From assembly GCA_005772895.1 (NCBI GenBank), contig SXIH01000058.1, forward strand, positions 42,418-106,417: DNA of 64,000 nt, read 5' to 3'. A program made the translations under genes and the position numbers. This DNA comes from Bacteroidota bacterium. GTDB lineage: Bacteria; Bacteroidota; Bacteroidia; 2-12-FULL-35-15. Positions 41,046 through 49,984 of this stretch are shown here, one piece after another. The notes below the pieces were generated by a model, which saw nothing but the letters and a program-made list of their open reading frames with translations, had not been told where the DNA came from and searched no databases. Each line of letters opens with the position of its first letter. Position 1 is the stretch's first letter.

Positions 41046-43781
41046 ATGCGTCACCTATTACTCTTTGCATTCATTTTTATTTCAACTCAAGCTTTTTCTC
41101 AAAAGATGACTATCTCCGGGAATGTGCAGGATACTGCTCTGAATATTCCTATGAAAAATGTGGTTGCTATGGCTGTAAGAATAAAAGACTCGGTTCTCGT
41201 AGCACATACACGAACAAACGAAAAAGGCTTTTTTACACTTGCCAACCTTACAATTGATACAGTTCAAGTAATAGTTTCTGATTCTAAATTTTCTGAACAA
41301 TCGTACTACGTTTTTGGAAGTGCTGCCAATTATGAATTTGACTTTGGCAAAATTATTTTGCCACCAAAAAGCCAGCAGTTGGGAGAAGTAATTATATATG
41401 CTTATAAGGATCCGGTTTATTATAAAGGTGATACTTTAATTTATACAGCCGATTCGTTTAAAGTAAAACCAAACGCTACTGTTGAAGATTTATTAAGAAA
41501 ACTTCCGGGTATAAAAGTAGATGCGCAAGGTAAAATTACTTCTCAGGGAAAAGATATTAGTCAGGTTTTAGTGGATGGAGATGAATTTTTTGGCAGCGAC
41601 CCAACTGTTGCTACAAAAAATTTGGCAGCTCAAGGAGTTGAATCGGTTCAAGTGTATGAAAAAAAGAATGAAAATGCCGGTGATGGAGAAGAAGAAACTA
41701 CACAGGTAATGAATTTGAAATTAAAAGATGAGGCTAAGAAAGGTTATTTTGGAAAAATATCTGGAGCAAGTGATTTCCAGAATTTTTATGAGGGAGAATT
41801 GTTGGCAAATAAATTTAAAAAATCATTGAAAATTTCTGTTTTTGCACTTGCAAGTAATACACCTCGTTCAAGTTTTGGTTGGGGCGACATGTATAAATTT
41901 GGGTTAGAAAACGAATCAAATATGTTCTCGGATGATGATGGCGGAATGTATTGGATTAAAGGTGGTTCTGATAATAAAGGTGTTCCACAAACTTTAAAAT
42001 CCGGTTTTTATTATACAGATAAGATTGGCAAAAAAACCAAATTGGGATTAAATTATACTTATACCAATAATCAATTGGATGCAGTTGGTTCAACCAGATC
42101 AGAATACTTTTTAAGCGACAGTACCGGTTATACTACAGATAATTCCAGTAAAAATATTCAGAAAACAGAAGGACATTCAATTAATTTTAAATTAACACAA
42201 ACTCTTGATTCTCTTACAGAATTGGAGCTTGAACCCAAAATAAAATTAAATAGCACAATTCAAGATAATTTTTCAGTCACCAATTTTTTGACAGAGGAAG
42301 ATACTTTAACGCGACAAACAAACGTAAGAAATACAAATAAAGCTGAAGGCTATGAGATTAACACGAATGTGAAGTTGAAGCGTAGTTTTAAAAATCGTGA
42401 TCGTCAATTCAGAATGAACTACAATGTGATTTTGGTTGATAATAAAGCAGATGGAATTTTGAAAGCTGACAACACATATTATAATTCAACTACTCCTAGT
42501 GATAGCATTAATCAGAAAAAGATTAATACGAGTAATTCTCAAACACATAATGGAAATGTTGTTTATACTGAACCACTGACTAAAAAAATAAAGCTTGAGT
42601 TTGAATACAATTTTAATTACAATATCAGTGAACAAAGTAAAATGTCGCAAAATTATACAAATGGAGAATACAGCGGCTATGATTCAACATTGACAAACGA
42701 TTTTGAAAACATTAAAATGATAAATCGTTTGGGAGTAAAATTTATTCACGAAACAAAAAAACATGCTTTCAATTTCGGAGCACGAGTTAGAAATGTTGAT
42801 GTGGTAAATACAAATATTATTACTAATGAAGTTTTTACACAATCAGTAAATAATATTTTGCCTTTTATCGGCTATATGTATCGTTTTAGTGAAAACTCCC
42901 GGTTTAATATTAAGTATTCAACTTCTTCTGCTCAGCCCTCTATGAATCAGCTTCAGCCTGTTCCTGATAACAGTAATCCTAATAATATCAAATTAGGTAA
43001 TCCAAATTTAATTCCAACATTTTCAAACAAATTTGATATGTCTTATAATGTTTATAAGCCTATTAGTGGAAAATATTTATGGATAAGTGCTAATTTTCAA
43101 AATACCGATAATGCATTTGCAAATTCTACTTACTTTGATAGTTTAGGAAGAATAGTTTCTCAAACATTAAATGTGGATGGAAATTATACCTCAAGAGTAA
43201 ATATTAATGCTGGAATTCCTTTGTTTTCAAGAGTGTTGAGTCTAAATCCTTATGGAGGTGGAAGTTATAACAGTTATACAAGTTTTATAAATTCTCAAAA
43301 AAATATTACTTCAACATTAAATACAAATGCTGGACTAGGTATTGAAATAAACATAGATACATTATCTTTTAATTTGTCATATGGTATCGACTATAATGAC
43401 CCATCCTCTACCTTGAGCACTGCTTCAAACAAGCCCTATTACTCACAAAATTTCGGTGCAACTTTCAGATTGAAACTTCCATTCAAAATTTTTCTTGAAA
43501 CAGATGCCGAATATGTTATCAATAGCCAAAGAGCAGAAGGGTATAACTTGAATTATGTAGTTTGGAATGCAAGCATTAGCAAGTCTTTTTTGAAAAATGA
43601 AAATCTCATTTTAACTGCTAGCGGAAATGATATTCTGAATCAAAATATTATGAATAATCGTACAGTACAGGATAACGTAATTATTGATGACAGAACAAAT
43701 ATTATATCCAGATATTTTTTATTGAAACTTACTTATAAATTCAATAGTACTAAAACAAAAGAAACAGATGACTTTTTCTAG
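41046..43781 (+). CDS. TonB-dependent receptor-like outer-membrane barrel protein
   Basis: The 911-aa protein has a signal peptide (about 1-19, ending AFSQ), a carboxypeptidase-regulatory-like beta-sandwich (residues about 22-105: ISGNVQDTALNIPMKNV, TNEKGFFTLANL) and a plug domain (PNATVEDLLRKLPGIKVDAQ, VLVDGDEFFG). A long series of barrel strands ends at LKLTYKFNST. This is the layout of outer membrane beta-barrel family 3 proteins related to TonB-dependent receptors. No N-terminal TonB box is evident, so energised uptake is not certain. The gene overlaps the GLPGLI gene by 14 bp, a pairing found often in Bacteroidota. Confidence 0.87.
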   Translation: MRHLLLFAFIFISTQAFSQKMTISGNVQDTALNIPMKNVVAMAVRIKDSVLVAHTRTNEKGFFTLANLTIDTVQVIVSDSKFSEQSYYVFGSAANYEFDFGKIILPPKSQQLGEVIIYAYKDPVYYKGDTLIYTADSFKVKPNATVEDLLRKLPGIKVDAQGKITSQGKDISQVLVDGDEFFGSDPTVATKNLAAQGVESVQVYEKKNENAGDGEEETTQVMNLKLKDEAKKGYFGKISGASDFQNFYEGELLANKFKKSLKISVFALASNTPRSSFGWGDMYKFGLENESNMFSDDDGGMYWIKGGSDNKGVPQTLKSGFYYTDKIGKKTKLGLNYTYTNNQLDAVGSTRSEYFLSDSTGYTTDNSSKNIQKTEGHSINFKLTQTLDSLTELELEPKIKLNSTIQDNFSVTNFLTEEDTLTRQTNVRNTNKAEGYEINTNVKLKRSFKNRDRQFRMNYNVILVDNKADGILKADNTYYNSTTPSDSINQKKINTSNSQTHNGNVVYTEPLTKKIKLEFEYNFNYNISEQSKMSQNYTNGEYSGYDSTLTNDFENIKMINRLGVKFIHETKKHAFNFGARVRNVDVVNTNIITNEVFTQSVNNILPFIGYMYRFSENSRFNIKYSTSSAQPSMNQLQPVPDNSNPNNIKLGNPNLIPTFSNKFDMSYNVYKPISGKYLWISANFQNTDNAFANSTYFDSLGRIVSQTLNVDGNYTSRVNINAGIPLFSRVLSLNPYGGGSYNSYTSFINSQKNITSTLNTNAGLGIEINIDTLSFNLSYGIDYNDPSSTLSTASNKPYYSQNFGATFRLKLPFKIFLETDAEYVINSQRAEGYNLNYVVWNASISKSFLKNENLILTASGNDILNQNIMNNRTVQDNVIIDDRTNIISRYFLLKLTYKFNSTKTKETDDFF

Positions 43782-44490
43782 AGTTATTATTTTTTTAAGC
43801 GTTGTATTTTTATGTGGAGGTGAAACTTCAGCTCAAATCACTTCTGGAAAAATTGTGTTTGAACGCAAAACAAATTTGTACAAAAAGTTCAAAGACGATA
43901 ATGTGAAAGAGTGGATCAAAGAAATCGATAAAAACAAAATTGATTATTTTGAATTATATTTCAATGATTCCATGTCAATGTTTATGCCTCAGGAAAGTGA
44001 TTTGAAGGAGAGAATGAGTTGGGCAACAAGTAAAAATACTACCTATCAGAATTTAAAAACTCAATCCTCACTTTCTATTAAAAGTGTTTGGGGTGAACAA
44101 TTGTACGTACAGGATTCACTTAAAAAGCGCGTGTGGAAAATAACAGAAAGTAAACGTGTAATTAGTGGATACAGTTGCCGAAAAGCTATCTGGGAAATGA
44201 ACGACACCACCCGTATTTATGTTTGGTATACCGATGATATTGTTCCAAGTGTTGGTCCCGAAAGTTTTTGCGGTTTGCCTGGAGCAATTTTAGGATTAGC
44301 CACTGAAGATGGTGGAGTAATTTATTTTGCAAAAAGCGTTGAAGCCATAAAACCCACAATTGAACAACTCAGTCCGAAAACAGGTAAAAATAAAGTTTAC
44401 GCAACTGCCGAATTAAAAACAAAACTTGAAAAAGATTTTGGAAAAAAAACCTGGGGAAAAGCTATGATAAGGGAGCTGTTTACCTGGTAG
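43768..44490 (+). CDS. GLPGLI family periplasmic protein
   Basis: This 240-aa protein has a signal peptide (about 1-22, ending TSAQ). It carries the name-giving motif as FCGLPGAILGL near residue 170, preceded by GYSCRKAIWEMNDTTRIYVWY with the conserved Cys and by GKIVFERKTNLY near the start. The function of the family is unknown. Members are usually encoded directly after TonB-dependent-type barrel proteins, as here with a 14-bp overlap. It ends 2 bp from the end of the convergent cupin gene, leaving no room for a separate terminator. Confidence 0.9.
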   Translation: MTFSRVIIFLSVVFLCGGETSAQITSGKIVFERKTNLYKKFKDDNVKEWIKEIDKNKIDYFELYFNDSMSMFMPQESDLKERMSWATSKNTTYQNLKTQSSLSIKSVWGEQLYVQDSLKKRVWKITESKRVISGYSCRKAIWEMNDTTRIYVWYTDDIVPSVGPESFCGLPGAILGLATEDGGVIYFAKSVEAIKPTIEQLSPKTGKNKVYATAELKTKLEKDFGKKTWGKAMIRELFTW

Positions 44491-44492
44491 GA

Positions 44493-44837
44493 TTATTTAT
44501 TCTTCAAAAAATCTCCGTCTACAATAAGCAATTTTACTCCGTTCTCTGATACGGAGCGATGTGAACCAAGTTCATCCGACACAACATAGGACTCACCTTT
44601 TGATAATTTTGTTTTTTCTCCTGTACTAAGTTCTGTAATAAATTCTCCTTCCAGGCAATGAACAATATGTCCTTTCTTGCACCAGTGATCTGCTAAATAT
44701 CCTTTTGTATATTCTACTATGCGAATTCTTAATCCCCCGAATTCGATTGTTTGCCAATAAGCTGTTCCAGTTTCTCCTTTGTATTCAACCTTTTTAATGG
44801 AAGTCCAATCGATTGTTTGAAATGGTATATTGCTCAT
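44493..44837 (-). CDS. DHCW-motif cupin-fold protein
   Basis: The 114-aa protein has a cupin core with YLADHWCKKGHIVHCLEGEF. The DHWC/HIVH residues correspond to the DHCW family motif and probably bind a metal. LSKGESYVVSD and the closing KLLIVDGDF complete the barrel. No substrate is known. It is the last gene of a minus-strand group (phosphoesterase, unknown, DUF2200, cupin), with a 3-bp gap to the DUF2200 gene. Confidence 0.85.
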   Translation of the reverse strand: MSNIPFQTIDWTSIKKVEYKGETGTAYWQTIEFGGLRIRIVEYTKGYLADHWCKKGHIVHCLEGEFITELSTGEKTKLSKGESYVVSDELGSHRSVSENGVKLLIVDGDFLKNK

Positions 44838-44840
44838 GTT

Positions 44841-45203
44841 TTATTTTCTTAAAATTTTCTCCATTGCTCTTCCTTTTGCCAATTCATCTACCAACTTATC
44901 TAAATATCTTGCTTTTTTTGTTAAAGAATTTTCTATTTCTTCAATACGATATCCGCAAATAACTCCGGTAATTAGTTTTGCATTTGGATTTAATTTAGCA
45001 CGCTTAAAGAACTCGTCAAAGGTTACTTTTTCTTTTATGAGTTCTTGTAGTTTCTTATTATCAAAACCAGTTAACCATTCTATAACTTGATGCAATTCTT
45101 CTTTAGTTCTGCCTTTCTTTTCTACTTTTGTAATGTAGTGAGGATAAACTGAAGCAAAAGTCATTTTTGCTATAGTTTCGTTGTGTTTGACGGTAGTATT
45201 CAT
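44841..45203 (-). CDS. DUF2200 family protein
   Basis: This 120-aa protein matches DUF2200 in [20 protein letters not shown] near the start, EVIWLTG-type (here VIEWLTGFD), and [13 protein letters not shown] followed by [20 protein letters not shown]. The family is small, cytoplasmic and helical, and without a proven function. It lies 3 bp upstream of the cupin gene and 21 bp downstream of a gene of unknown function. Confidence 0.88.
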   Translation of the reverse strand: MNTTVKHNETIAKMTFASVYPHYITKVEKKGRTKEELHQVIEWLTGFDNKKLQELIKEKVTFDEFFKRAKLNPNAKLITGVICGYRIEEIENSLTKKARYLDKLVDELAKGRAMEKILRK

Positions 45204-45224
45204 GATTTTTGTGAAGTATAGTTT

Positions 45225-45569
45225 TTACTTAAATGATTGCCACCACTTTTTATTTTTACTAAGATAATACTTTTGAAAATGTTCTTCACCTTTTAACTCA
45301 ATCCATACTTTTTTAAAAGTTATTTTCAAGATGAAATTGTCATTTATTTGAATATTTGATTTTGGATAAGTTTCTCCCGAACTCATTATTGTTGCACGAA
45401 AAGCTCCTATACTCATCATTTCTAAAATGTCTATAAATTCATCTTCAGTAAAGTGAAATTTTTTTATGAGTTCTGAAACTATTGCATCATGATCCGTTAT
45501 TCCATTTTCACGAAGTGCTAAGATAAAATCAATTATTTTTTCCGCAGTTTGTTCTGTCATAACTTCCAT
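45225..45569 (-). CDS. Protein of unknown function (114 aa)
   Basis: I do not recognise a family. The sequence is soluble and mixed alpha/beta. Residues 1-55 are helical and acidic (EQTAEKIIDFILALRENG, FTEDEFIDILEMM), and the rest has strand-like stretches (DNFILKITFKKVWIEL) ending in a Trp/Lys-rich tail (NKKWWQSFK). There is no signal peptide, membrane helix or metal motif. It starts 3 bp after the phosphoesterase stop and probably shares its transcript. ATG 45569 was chosen; ATG 45560 is an alternative. Confidence 0.65.
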   Translation of the reverse strand: MEVMTEQTAEKIIDFILALRENGITDHDAIVSELIKKFHFTEDEFIDILEMMSIGAFRATIMSSGETYPKSNIQINDNFILKITFKKVWIELKGEEHFQKYYLSKNKKWWQSFK

Positions 45570-45572
45570 TTT

Positions 45573-46199
45573 TCAAAGATCAAAAGTTATTGGAGCATTT
45601 TTTAATGCATAATTTTCGTCAAGGACGGATGCATTAATAAACTTTGTTGTTGAAGTATATATTTGTCCATAACTCTCATGGATATGACCGCTGATATGAA
45701 TTTTTGGTTTTATTTTTCGAATTGTGTTTAATAAATTTTCACAACCAACATTTTGTCCATTTTTTGTTTTGTCAAGCTTGCAAAATGCTGGCCCGTGTGT
45801 AATCAATAAGTCTGTGTTTGATGGGATTAGTTCCCAATGCCTTGAAATGGAATCGCCACGATGACGATTAAATGCCCAATTAAAAAACCAAGGAGTGATT
45901 GGGGAACCCCAAATTTTAATATTTTCAATTGTAACTCCGTTATCACATAAATAAATTACATTTTCAGGCATTAATTTTTCGATTATTTCTTGAGAAGTTC
46001 TTTCAAAAAAGAAGTCGTGATTACCAGCAATAAATATTTTGTGTTTATAATCGAGTCCTTTAAACCAATTTAAAAAATCGATAACTTCATTTTCTTCCCC
46101 CTTTTTGCTTACATCTCCTGCATGAATTATTACGTCACCTTTAGGTAGAACTAAATTGCTATGTTTGCCATGTGAGTCAGCTATTGCTACAAATTTCAT
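45573..46199 (-). CDS. Cytoplasmic calcineurin-like metallophosphoesterase
   Basis: The 208-aa protein shows the five metallophosphoesterase blocks: AIADSHG (D-x-H, residues 6-10), IHAGDVS, IAGNHDFF, LLITHGP and HISGHIHESYG. The sequence resembles the small MPPED/UPF0046-like group (for example WGSPITPWFFNWAFN). Enzymes of this group hydrolyse phosphomono- or diesters with two metal ions. The physiological substrate is unknown. It heads a four-gene minus-strand group, with a very small membrane protein gene just upstream. Confidence 0.87.
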   Translation of the reverse strand: MKFVAIADSHGKHSNLVLPKGDVIIHAGDVSKKGEENEVIDFLNWFKGLDYKHKIFIAGNHDFFFERTSQEIIEKLMPENVIYLCDNGVTIENIKIWGSPITPWFFNWAFNRHRGDSISRHWELIPSNTDLLITHGPAFCKLDKTKNGQNVGCENLLNTIRKIKPKIHISGHIHESYGQIYTSTTKFINASVLDENYALKNAPITFDL

Positions 46200-46217
46200 A
46201 TGAGTATTAAATAATAC

Positions 46218-46364
46218 TTATTTCATTGTATTCACCTTCTTTGCTTCCTCCATCAAAACACATTTCCCACAAGCTTGCTTTTTTTTGATGCTGGAATAAA
46301 TGCGGTAGCCAACGTAAGCCGTTGCCAACGCTAAAAGAGTGTATATGATTAGTTCCTGAATCAT
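46218..46364 (-). CDS. Small single-span membrane protein with CxxC (48 aa)
   Basis: An ATG at 46364 opens a 48-residue frame with one hydrophobic helix at residues 5-20 (LIIYTLLALATAYVGY), then a basic stretch KKK and CGKC, then a polar tail. This plan resembles the FeoB-associated Cys-rich membrane proteins of Bacteroidota, which also start MIQE and end soon after a Cys cluster. Only two Cys are present and no feoB is nearby, so the match is tentative. The small ORF, well-formed helix and CxxC placement support a real gene. Confidence 0.6.
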   Translation of the reverse strand: MIQELIIYTLLALATAYVGYRIYSSIKKKQACGKCVLMEEAKKVNTMK

Positions 46365-46480
46365 ACAGCTAAATTACGAAATTTATTCTCCTTTACTTGT
46401 CCTTATTTTTGATAATTTTACGAAAGAATTTTAGAACGATACATTTACCATTTTACATCATACATCATCCATTTTAAATT

Positions 46481-48478
46481 ATGATTACAGCACAAGCACC
46501 CATCCGTTACGATAGGAAAAAATACAACGATACTACTTTAATTGCTTTATATAAAGGTGTCTTGAAACCTCGTATGATTGAGGAAAAAATGTTGGTTCTT
46601 CTCCGACAAGGAAAAATTTCTAAATGGTTTAGTGGCATCGGACAAGAGGCTGGTTCGGTTGGTGCAACTATGGCTTTGGATAAGGAAGAATATATTTTAC
46701 CAATGCATCGTAATTTGGGAGTTTTTACTTCCCGTGGAATTCCTTTGAATCGTTTGTTTTGTCAGTTTCAAGGTAAACCAAGCGGTTTTACAAAAGGTCG
46801 TGACCGTTCTTTTCATTTCGGGACTCAGGAATATAAAATTGTTGGAATGATTTCTCATCTTGGTCCGCAATTAGGATTAGCTGATGGAATTGCATTGGGA
46901 AATATTTTAAAGAAACAGGAAAAAGTTACTTTGGTTTATTCAGGTGATGGTGGCGCAAGTGAAGGAGATTTTCATGAATCCTTAAACGTAGCAGCTGTTT
47001 GGGATCTGCCTGTAATTTTCGCCATTGAAAATAATGGTTATGGTTTATCAACTCCAAGCAACGAGCAATTCCGTTGCAAACAGTTTATTGACAAAGGAAT
47101 TGGTTACGGAATGGAAGCAGTGCAAGTGGATGGAAACAATGTGTTGGAAGTTTATGATACTGTAAAACGTTTAGCTGAATCGATAAGAAAAAATCCTCGT
47201 CCGGTTTTATTGGAACTAATTACTTTCCGTATGCGCGGACACGAAGAAGCATCGGGAACAAAATATGTTCCAAAGGAGTTATTGGAAACTTGGGGCAAAA
47301 AAGATCCATTAAATAATTTTGAAAAATATCTTTTGGAAGAAGGCGTGTTGGATGAAAAAATGATTGAAGATTTCCGCTCCGAAATTAAAACAGAGATAGA
47401 AGAAGGATTAGAACTGGCTTATGCAGAAACATTGCCACCTCCGAATACAGCATTGGAGTTGAAAGATATGTATAAGCCTTTCGAATTAAATGAAGTATCT
47501 TCATCAGATAAAAAAACAAACAAACGATTTATTGATGCGATTTCAGATGGATTAAGATTGGCGATGCGCAAACATGAAAACTTAGTTTTGATGGGACAAG
47601 ATATTGCTGATTACGGAGGAGTATTTAAAATCACAGAAGGATTTGTGGAAGAGTTCGGAAAAGCAAGAGTAAGAAATACACCATTGTGTGAAGCAGCAAT
47701 TATTGGAAGTGGATTTGGCTTGTCAATCAACGGGATGAAAGCAATGGTTGAAATGCAGTTTGCTGATTTTGTAACCGAAGGATTCAATCAAATTGTAAAT
47801 AATTTAGCGAAGTCGCATTATCGTTGGGGACAAAATGCAGATGTAGTTGTGCGAATGCCAACAGGTGCGGGAGTGGCTGCTGGTCCGTTTCACTCTCAAA
47901 GTAATGAGGCTTGGTTTTTTCATACTCCGGGTTTGAAGATTGCGTATCCTGCATTTGCAAGCGATGCAAAAGGATTATTGTTAACAGCTTTCGAAGATCC
48001 CAACCCCGTAATGTTTTTTGAGCACAAAGCATTGTACAGAAGTATTACTGAAGATATTTCAGATGATTATTATACCATTCCGTTTGGAAAAGCAAGATTG
48101 GTAAGAGAAGGAAATGATTTAACAATTGTGACTTATGGATTGGGAGTGCATTGGGCAATGGAAATTTTAGATAAACATCCTGAGATAAAAGCTGATTTAA
48201 TAGATTTAAGAACGTTGGTTCCACTGGATAGTGAAGCGATAATGAATTCTGTAAACAAAACAGGAAAAGCAATTGTGTTACATGAGGATACTTTAACAGG
48301 AGGAATTGGAGGAGAATTATCATCCATCATTAACGAAAATTGTTTTCAAAATTTGGACGCTCCTGTTGTTAGAGTTGGCAGTCTGGATACTCCTGTTCCA
48401 ATGAATGCCGATTTGGAGTGGAATTTTCTTCCAAAAGCCAGGTTTGAATTGGCTTTGAGCGAACTTTTTAATTATTGA
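46481..48478 (+). CDS. Fused alpha-ketoacid dehydrogenase E1 (alpha-beta)
   Basis: The 665-aa protein joins the E1 alpha half (residues about 20-330) with the E1 beta half (about 345-665). The alpha half has the thiamine diphosphate motif GDGGASEGDFHE at 155-166 and AIENNGYGLST. The beta half has NLVLMGQDIADYGGVF, NTPLCEAAIIGSGFG, MEMQFADF-type (VEMQFADF) and VLHEDTLTGGIGGE. Pairs of this type decarboxylate branched-chain 2-oxoacids or pyruvate and pass the acyl group to E2. Fused alpha-beta E1 proteins are found in Bacteroidota. No E2 or E3 gene is in the window. A TATTTTTG box at 46404 may be its promoter. A clear terminator follows. Confidence 0.9.
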   Translation: MITAQAPIRYDRKKYNDTTLIALYKGVLKPRMIEEKMLVLLRQGKISKWFSGIGQEAGSVGATMALDKEEYILPMHRNLGVFTSRGIPLNRLFCQFQGKPSGFTKGRDRSFHFGTQEYKIVGMISHLGPQLGLADGIALGNILKKQEKVTLVYSGDGGASEGDFHESLNVAAVWDLPVIFAIENNGYGLSTPSNEQFRCKQFIDKGIGYGMEAVQVDGNNVLEVYDTVKRLAESIRKNPRPVLLELITFRMRGHEEASGTKYVPKELLETWGKKDPLNNFEKYLLEEGVLDEKMIEDFRSEIKTEIEEGLELAYAETLPPPNTALELKDMYKPFELNEVSSSDKKTNKRFIDAISDGLRLAMRKHENLVLMGQDIADYGGVFKITEGFVEEFGKARVRNTPLCEAAIIGSGFGLSINGMKAMVEMQFADFVTEGFNQIVNNLAKSHYRWGQNADVVVRMPTGAGVAAGPFHSQSNEAWFFHTPGLKIAYPAFASDAKGLLLTAFEDPNPVMFFEHKALYRSITEDISDDYYTIPFGKARLVREGNDLTIVTYGLGVHWAMEILDKHPEIKADLIDLRTLVPLDSEAIMNSVNKTGKAIVLHEDTLTGGIGGELSSIINENCFQNLDAPVVRVGSLDTPVPMNADLEWNFLPKARFELALSELFNY

Positions 48479-48496
48479 TTTAAGCTTTAAATAATG

Positions 48497-48527
48497 AACA
48501 GCTCCGATAAATTCGGGGCTGTTTTTG
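48497..48527 (+). terminator. Intrinsic terminator after the E1 gene
   Basis: AACAGCTCCGA (48497-48507) pairs with TCGGGGCTGTT (48513-48523) over 11 bp with one G-T pair and a 5-nt loop. The closing T run is at 48522-48526. It separates the E1 gene from the sensor array. Confidence 0.9.
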
Positions 48528-48529
48528 TT

Positions 48530-48537
48530 TATATTTG
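48530..48537 (+). promoter_or_regulatory. Candidate -7 box (TATATTTG) at the head of the sensor array
   Basis: TATATTTG fits TAnnTTTG and lies 4 nt before the ATG at 48542, directly after the E1 terminator. No TTG is found 19-22 nt upstream, where the terminator stem lies. If real, the transcript would be close to leaderless. Confidence 0.4.
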
Positions 48538-48541
48538 TTAC

Positions 48542-49984
48542 ATGCGCAAAATTACCATATTGTTTCTCTTTTTTACTTTTTCTTTGCTCTCATCAGCTCA
48601 AGATAAAGTAGTTGATTCTTTAAATTCTATTTTAAGAACACATTCAAATGATACAGTAGCCCTTAAAGTAAAAATGGCTTTGGGTGATTATCTCGAAATA
48701 TTCAGAGTTTCATTTTGGGATAGCTTGTTAGTTGAAGCACAAAGAATAGGTACTACCCAAAACCAATCCACAATAATCAATAATATGGGATTTATTTATA
48801 TGAATTCCGGAGAACTCGATAAAGCTTTGGAGTGTTTTGAAAAATGTCTTAAAATAGATTCGGAAAATCAAGACAAAAAAAATCTTTCCTATACATATCA
48901 CAATATCGGAATGATTTATACAAATAAAGGAAACGTTCAAATGGCTTTGGATTATTACCTCAAAAGTTTGGCAATAAAAGAAGCATCAGGTGATAAGAAG
49001 CAAATGCCCCAAACCTTAAATAATCTTGGTTATGTCTATAGTAATCAAAATGATTATCCAGTTGCAATTGATTACTATAGAAAAAGTTTGGCACTATATA
49101 AAGAGGCATCAGATAAACGAGGTGAAGCATTATCTTATAATAATATTGGATTTAATTATGTAAAACAAGGAGATACAATAAATGGTTTGGAATATTACCA
49201 TAAAGGTTTGGCAATTAGAGAGGAAATTGGTGATAAAAAAGGAATTGGTTATTCTTTGCATAATATAGGAGGTGTTTATCTTGAAAAAAAAGATTATAAA
49301 AATGCGTTAGAATTTTTTAAAAAAAGTTTAGAAATAAAAACGGAGATTGGAGATAAAGGTGGTGTTGCTCAAACATTATCAGCATTAGGTGCAACGTATT
49401 TAAAACTTGGTGAAGTAGATAAAGCATTGGACGCAGGCTCAAAAAGTTTAGCATTATCACAGCAGTTGGGATTTGCTCCAACTATTAAGGATGCAGCTAA
49501 ACTTTTAACAAGTGTTTATAAAGAGAAAAAAAATTATTTAAAGGCATTTGAAATGCAACAACTGTATTTCACGATGCGGGATAGTATTACAAATCAAGAA
49601 ACTCAAAAATTAAGTATAAAGCAGGGCTATAAATATGAGTATGACAAAAAAGCTGCGGCTGATAGTATTACGGTAGCCTCAGAAAAAGCAATCACGCAAC
49701 TTCAATTGCAGAAGGAGCAAACTCAGCGTTATGCTTTATATGGGGGATTGATTTTGCTTTTAATTTTTGGTGGTTTTATGTACAATAGATTTAAAGTTAC
49801 TCAGAAACAAAAAGTATTAATTGAAATAAAAAATAAGGAAACTGAAATACAAAAAGAAATTATTGAAGAAAAACAAAAAGAAATTATTGATAGTATTACT
49901 TATGCCAGACGAATTCAAAAGTCGTTGTTGCCTACAGAAAAATACATTCAAAGTTCAATAAAACGTTTAAAAAATAATGACTAA
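48542..49984 (+). CDS. TPR sensor protein with SpoIIE-linker tail but no phosphatase (array member 1)
   Basis: From ATG 48542 (480 aa): signal peptide (about 1-19, ending LLSSAQ), six or seven 40-residue TPR units (about 70-340; for example DYPVAIDYYRKSLAL, SYNNIGFNYV), one membrane helix (about 396-414), and a cytoplasmic coiled coil ending QKEIIDSITYARRIQKSLLP, then TEKYI and 15 residues. This tail is the helix that precedes SpoIIE/PP2C domains in Bacteroidota proteins, but the chain stops there. The TPRs should lie in the periplasm and bind a protein or peptide signal. An earlier ATG at 48494 is inside the terminator and was rejected. The stop overlaps the next gene by 8 bp. Confidence 0.85.
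   Translation: MRKITILFLFFTFSLLSSAQDKVVDSLNSILRTHSNDTVALKVKMALGDYLEIFRVSFWDSLLVEAQRIGTTQNQSTIINNMGFIYMNSGELDKALECFEKCLKIDSENQDKKNLSYTYHNIGMIYTNKGNVQMALDYYLKSLAIKEASGDKKQMPQTLNNLGYVYSNQNDYPVAIDYYRKSLALYKEASDKRGEALSYNNIGFNYVKQGDTINGLEYYHKGLAIREEIGDKKGIGYSLHNIGGVYLEKKDYKNALEFFKKSLEIKTEIGDKGGVAQTLSALGATYLKLGEVDKALDAGSKSLALSQQLGFAPTIKDAAKLLTSVYKEKKNYLKAFEMQQLYFTMRDSITNQETQKLSIKQGYKYEYDKKAAADSITVASEKAITQLQLQKEQTQRYALYGGLILLLIFGGFMYNRFKVTQKQKVLIEIKNKETEIQKEIIEEKQKEIIDSITYARRIQKSLLPTEKYIQSSIKRLKNND

Noticed and set aside
48494..48541. Upstream ATG for the first TPR gene
   Set aside because: It lies inside the terminator hairpin of the E1 gene and would place 16 extra residues before a normal signal peptide.
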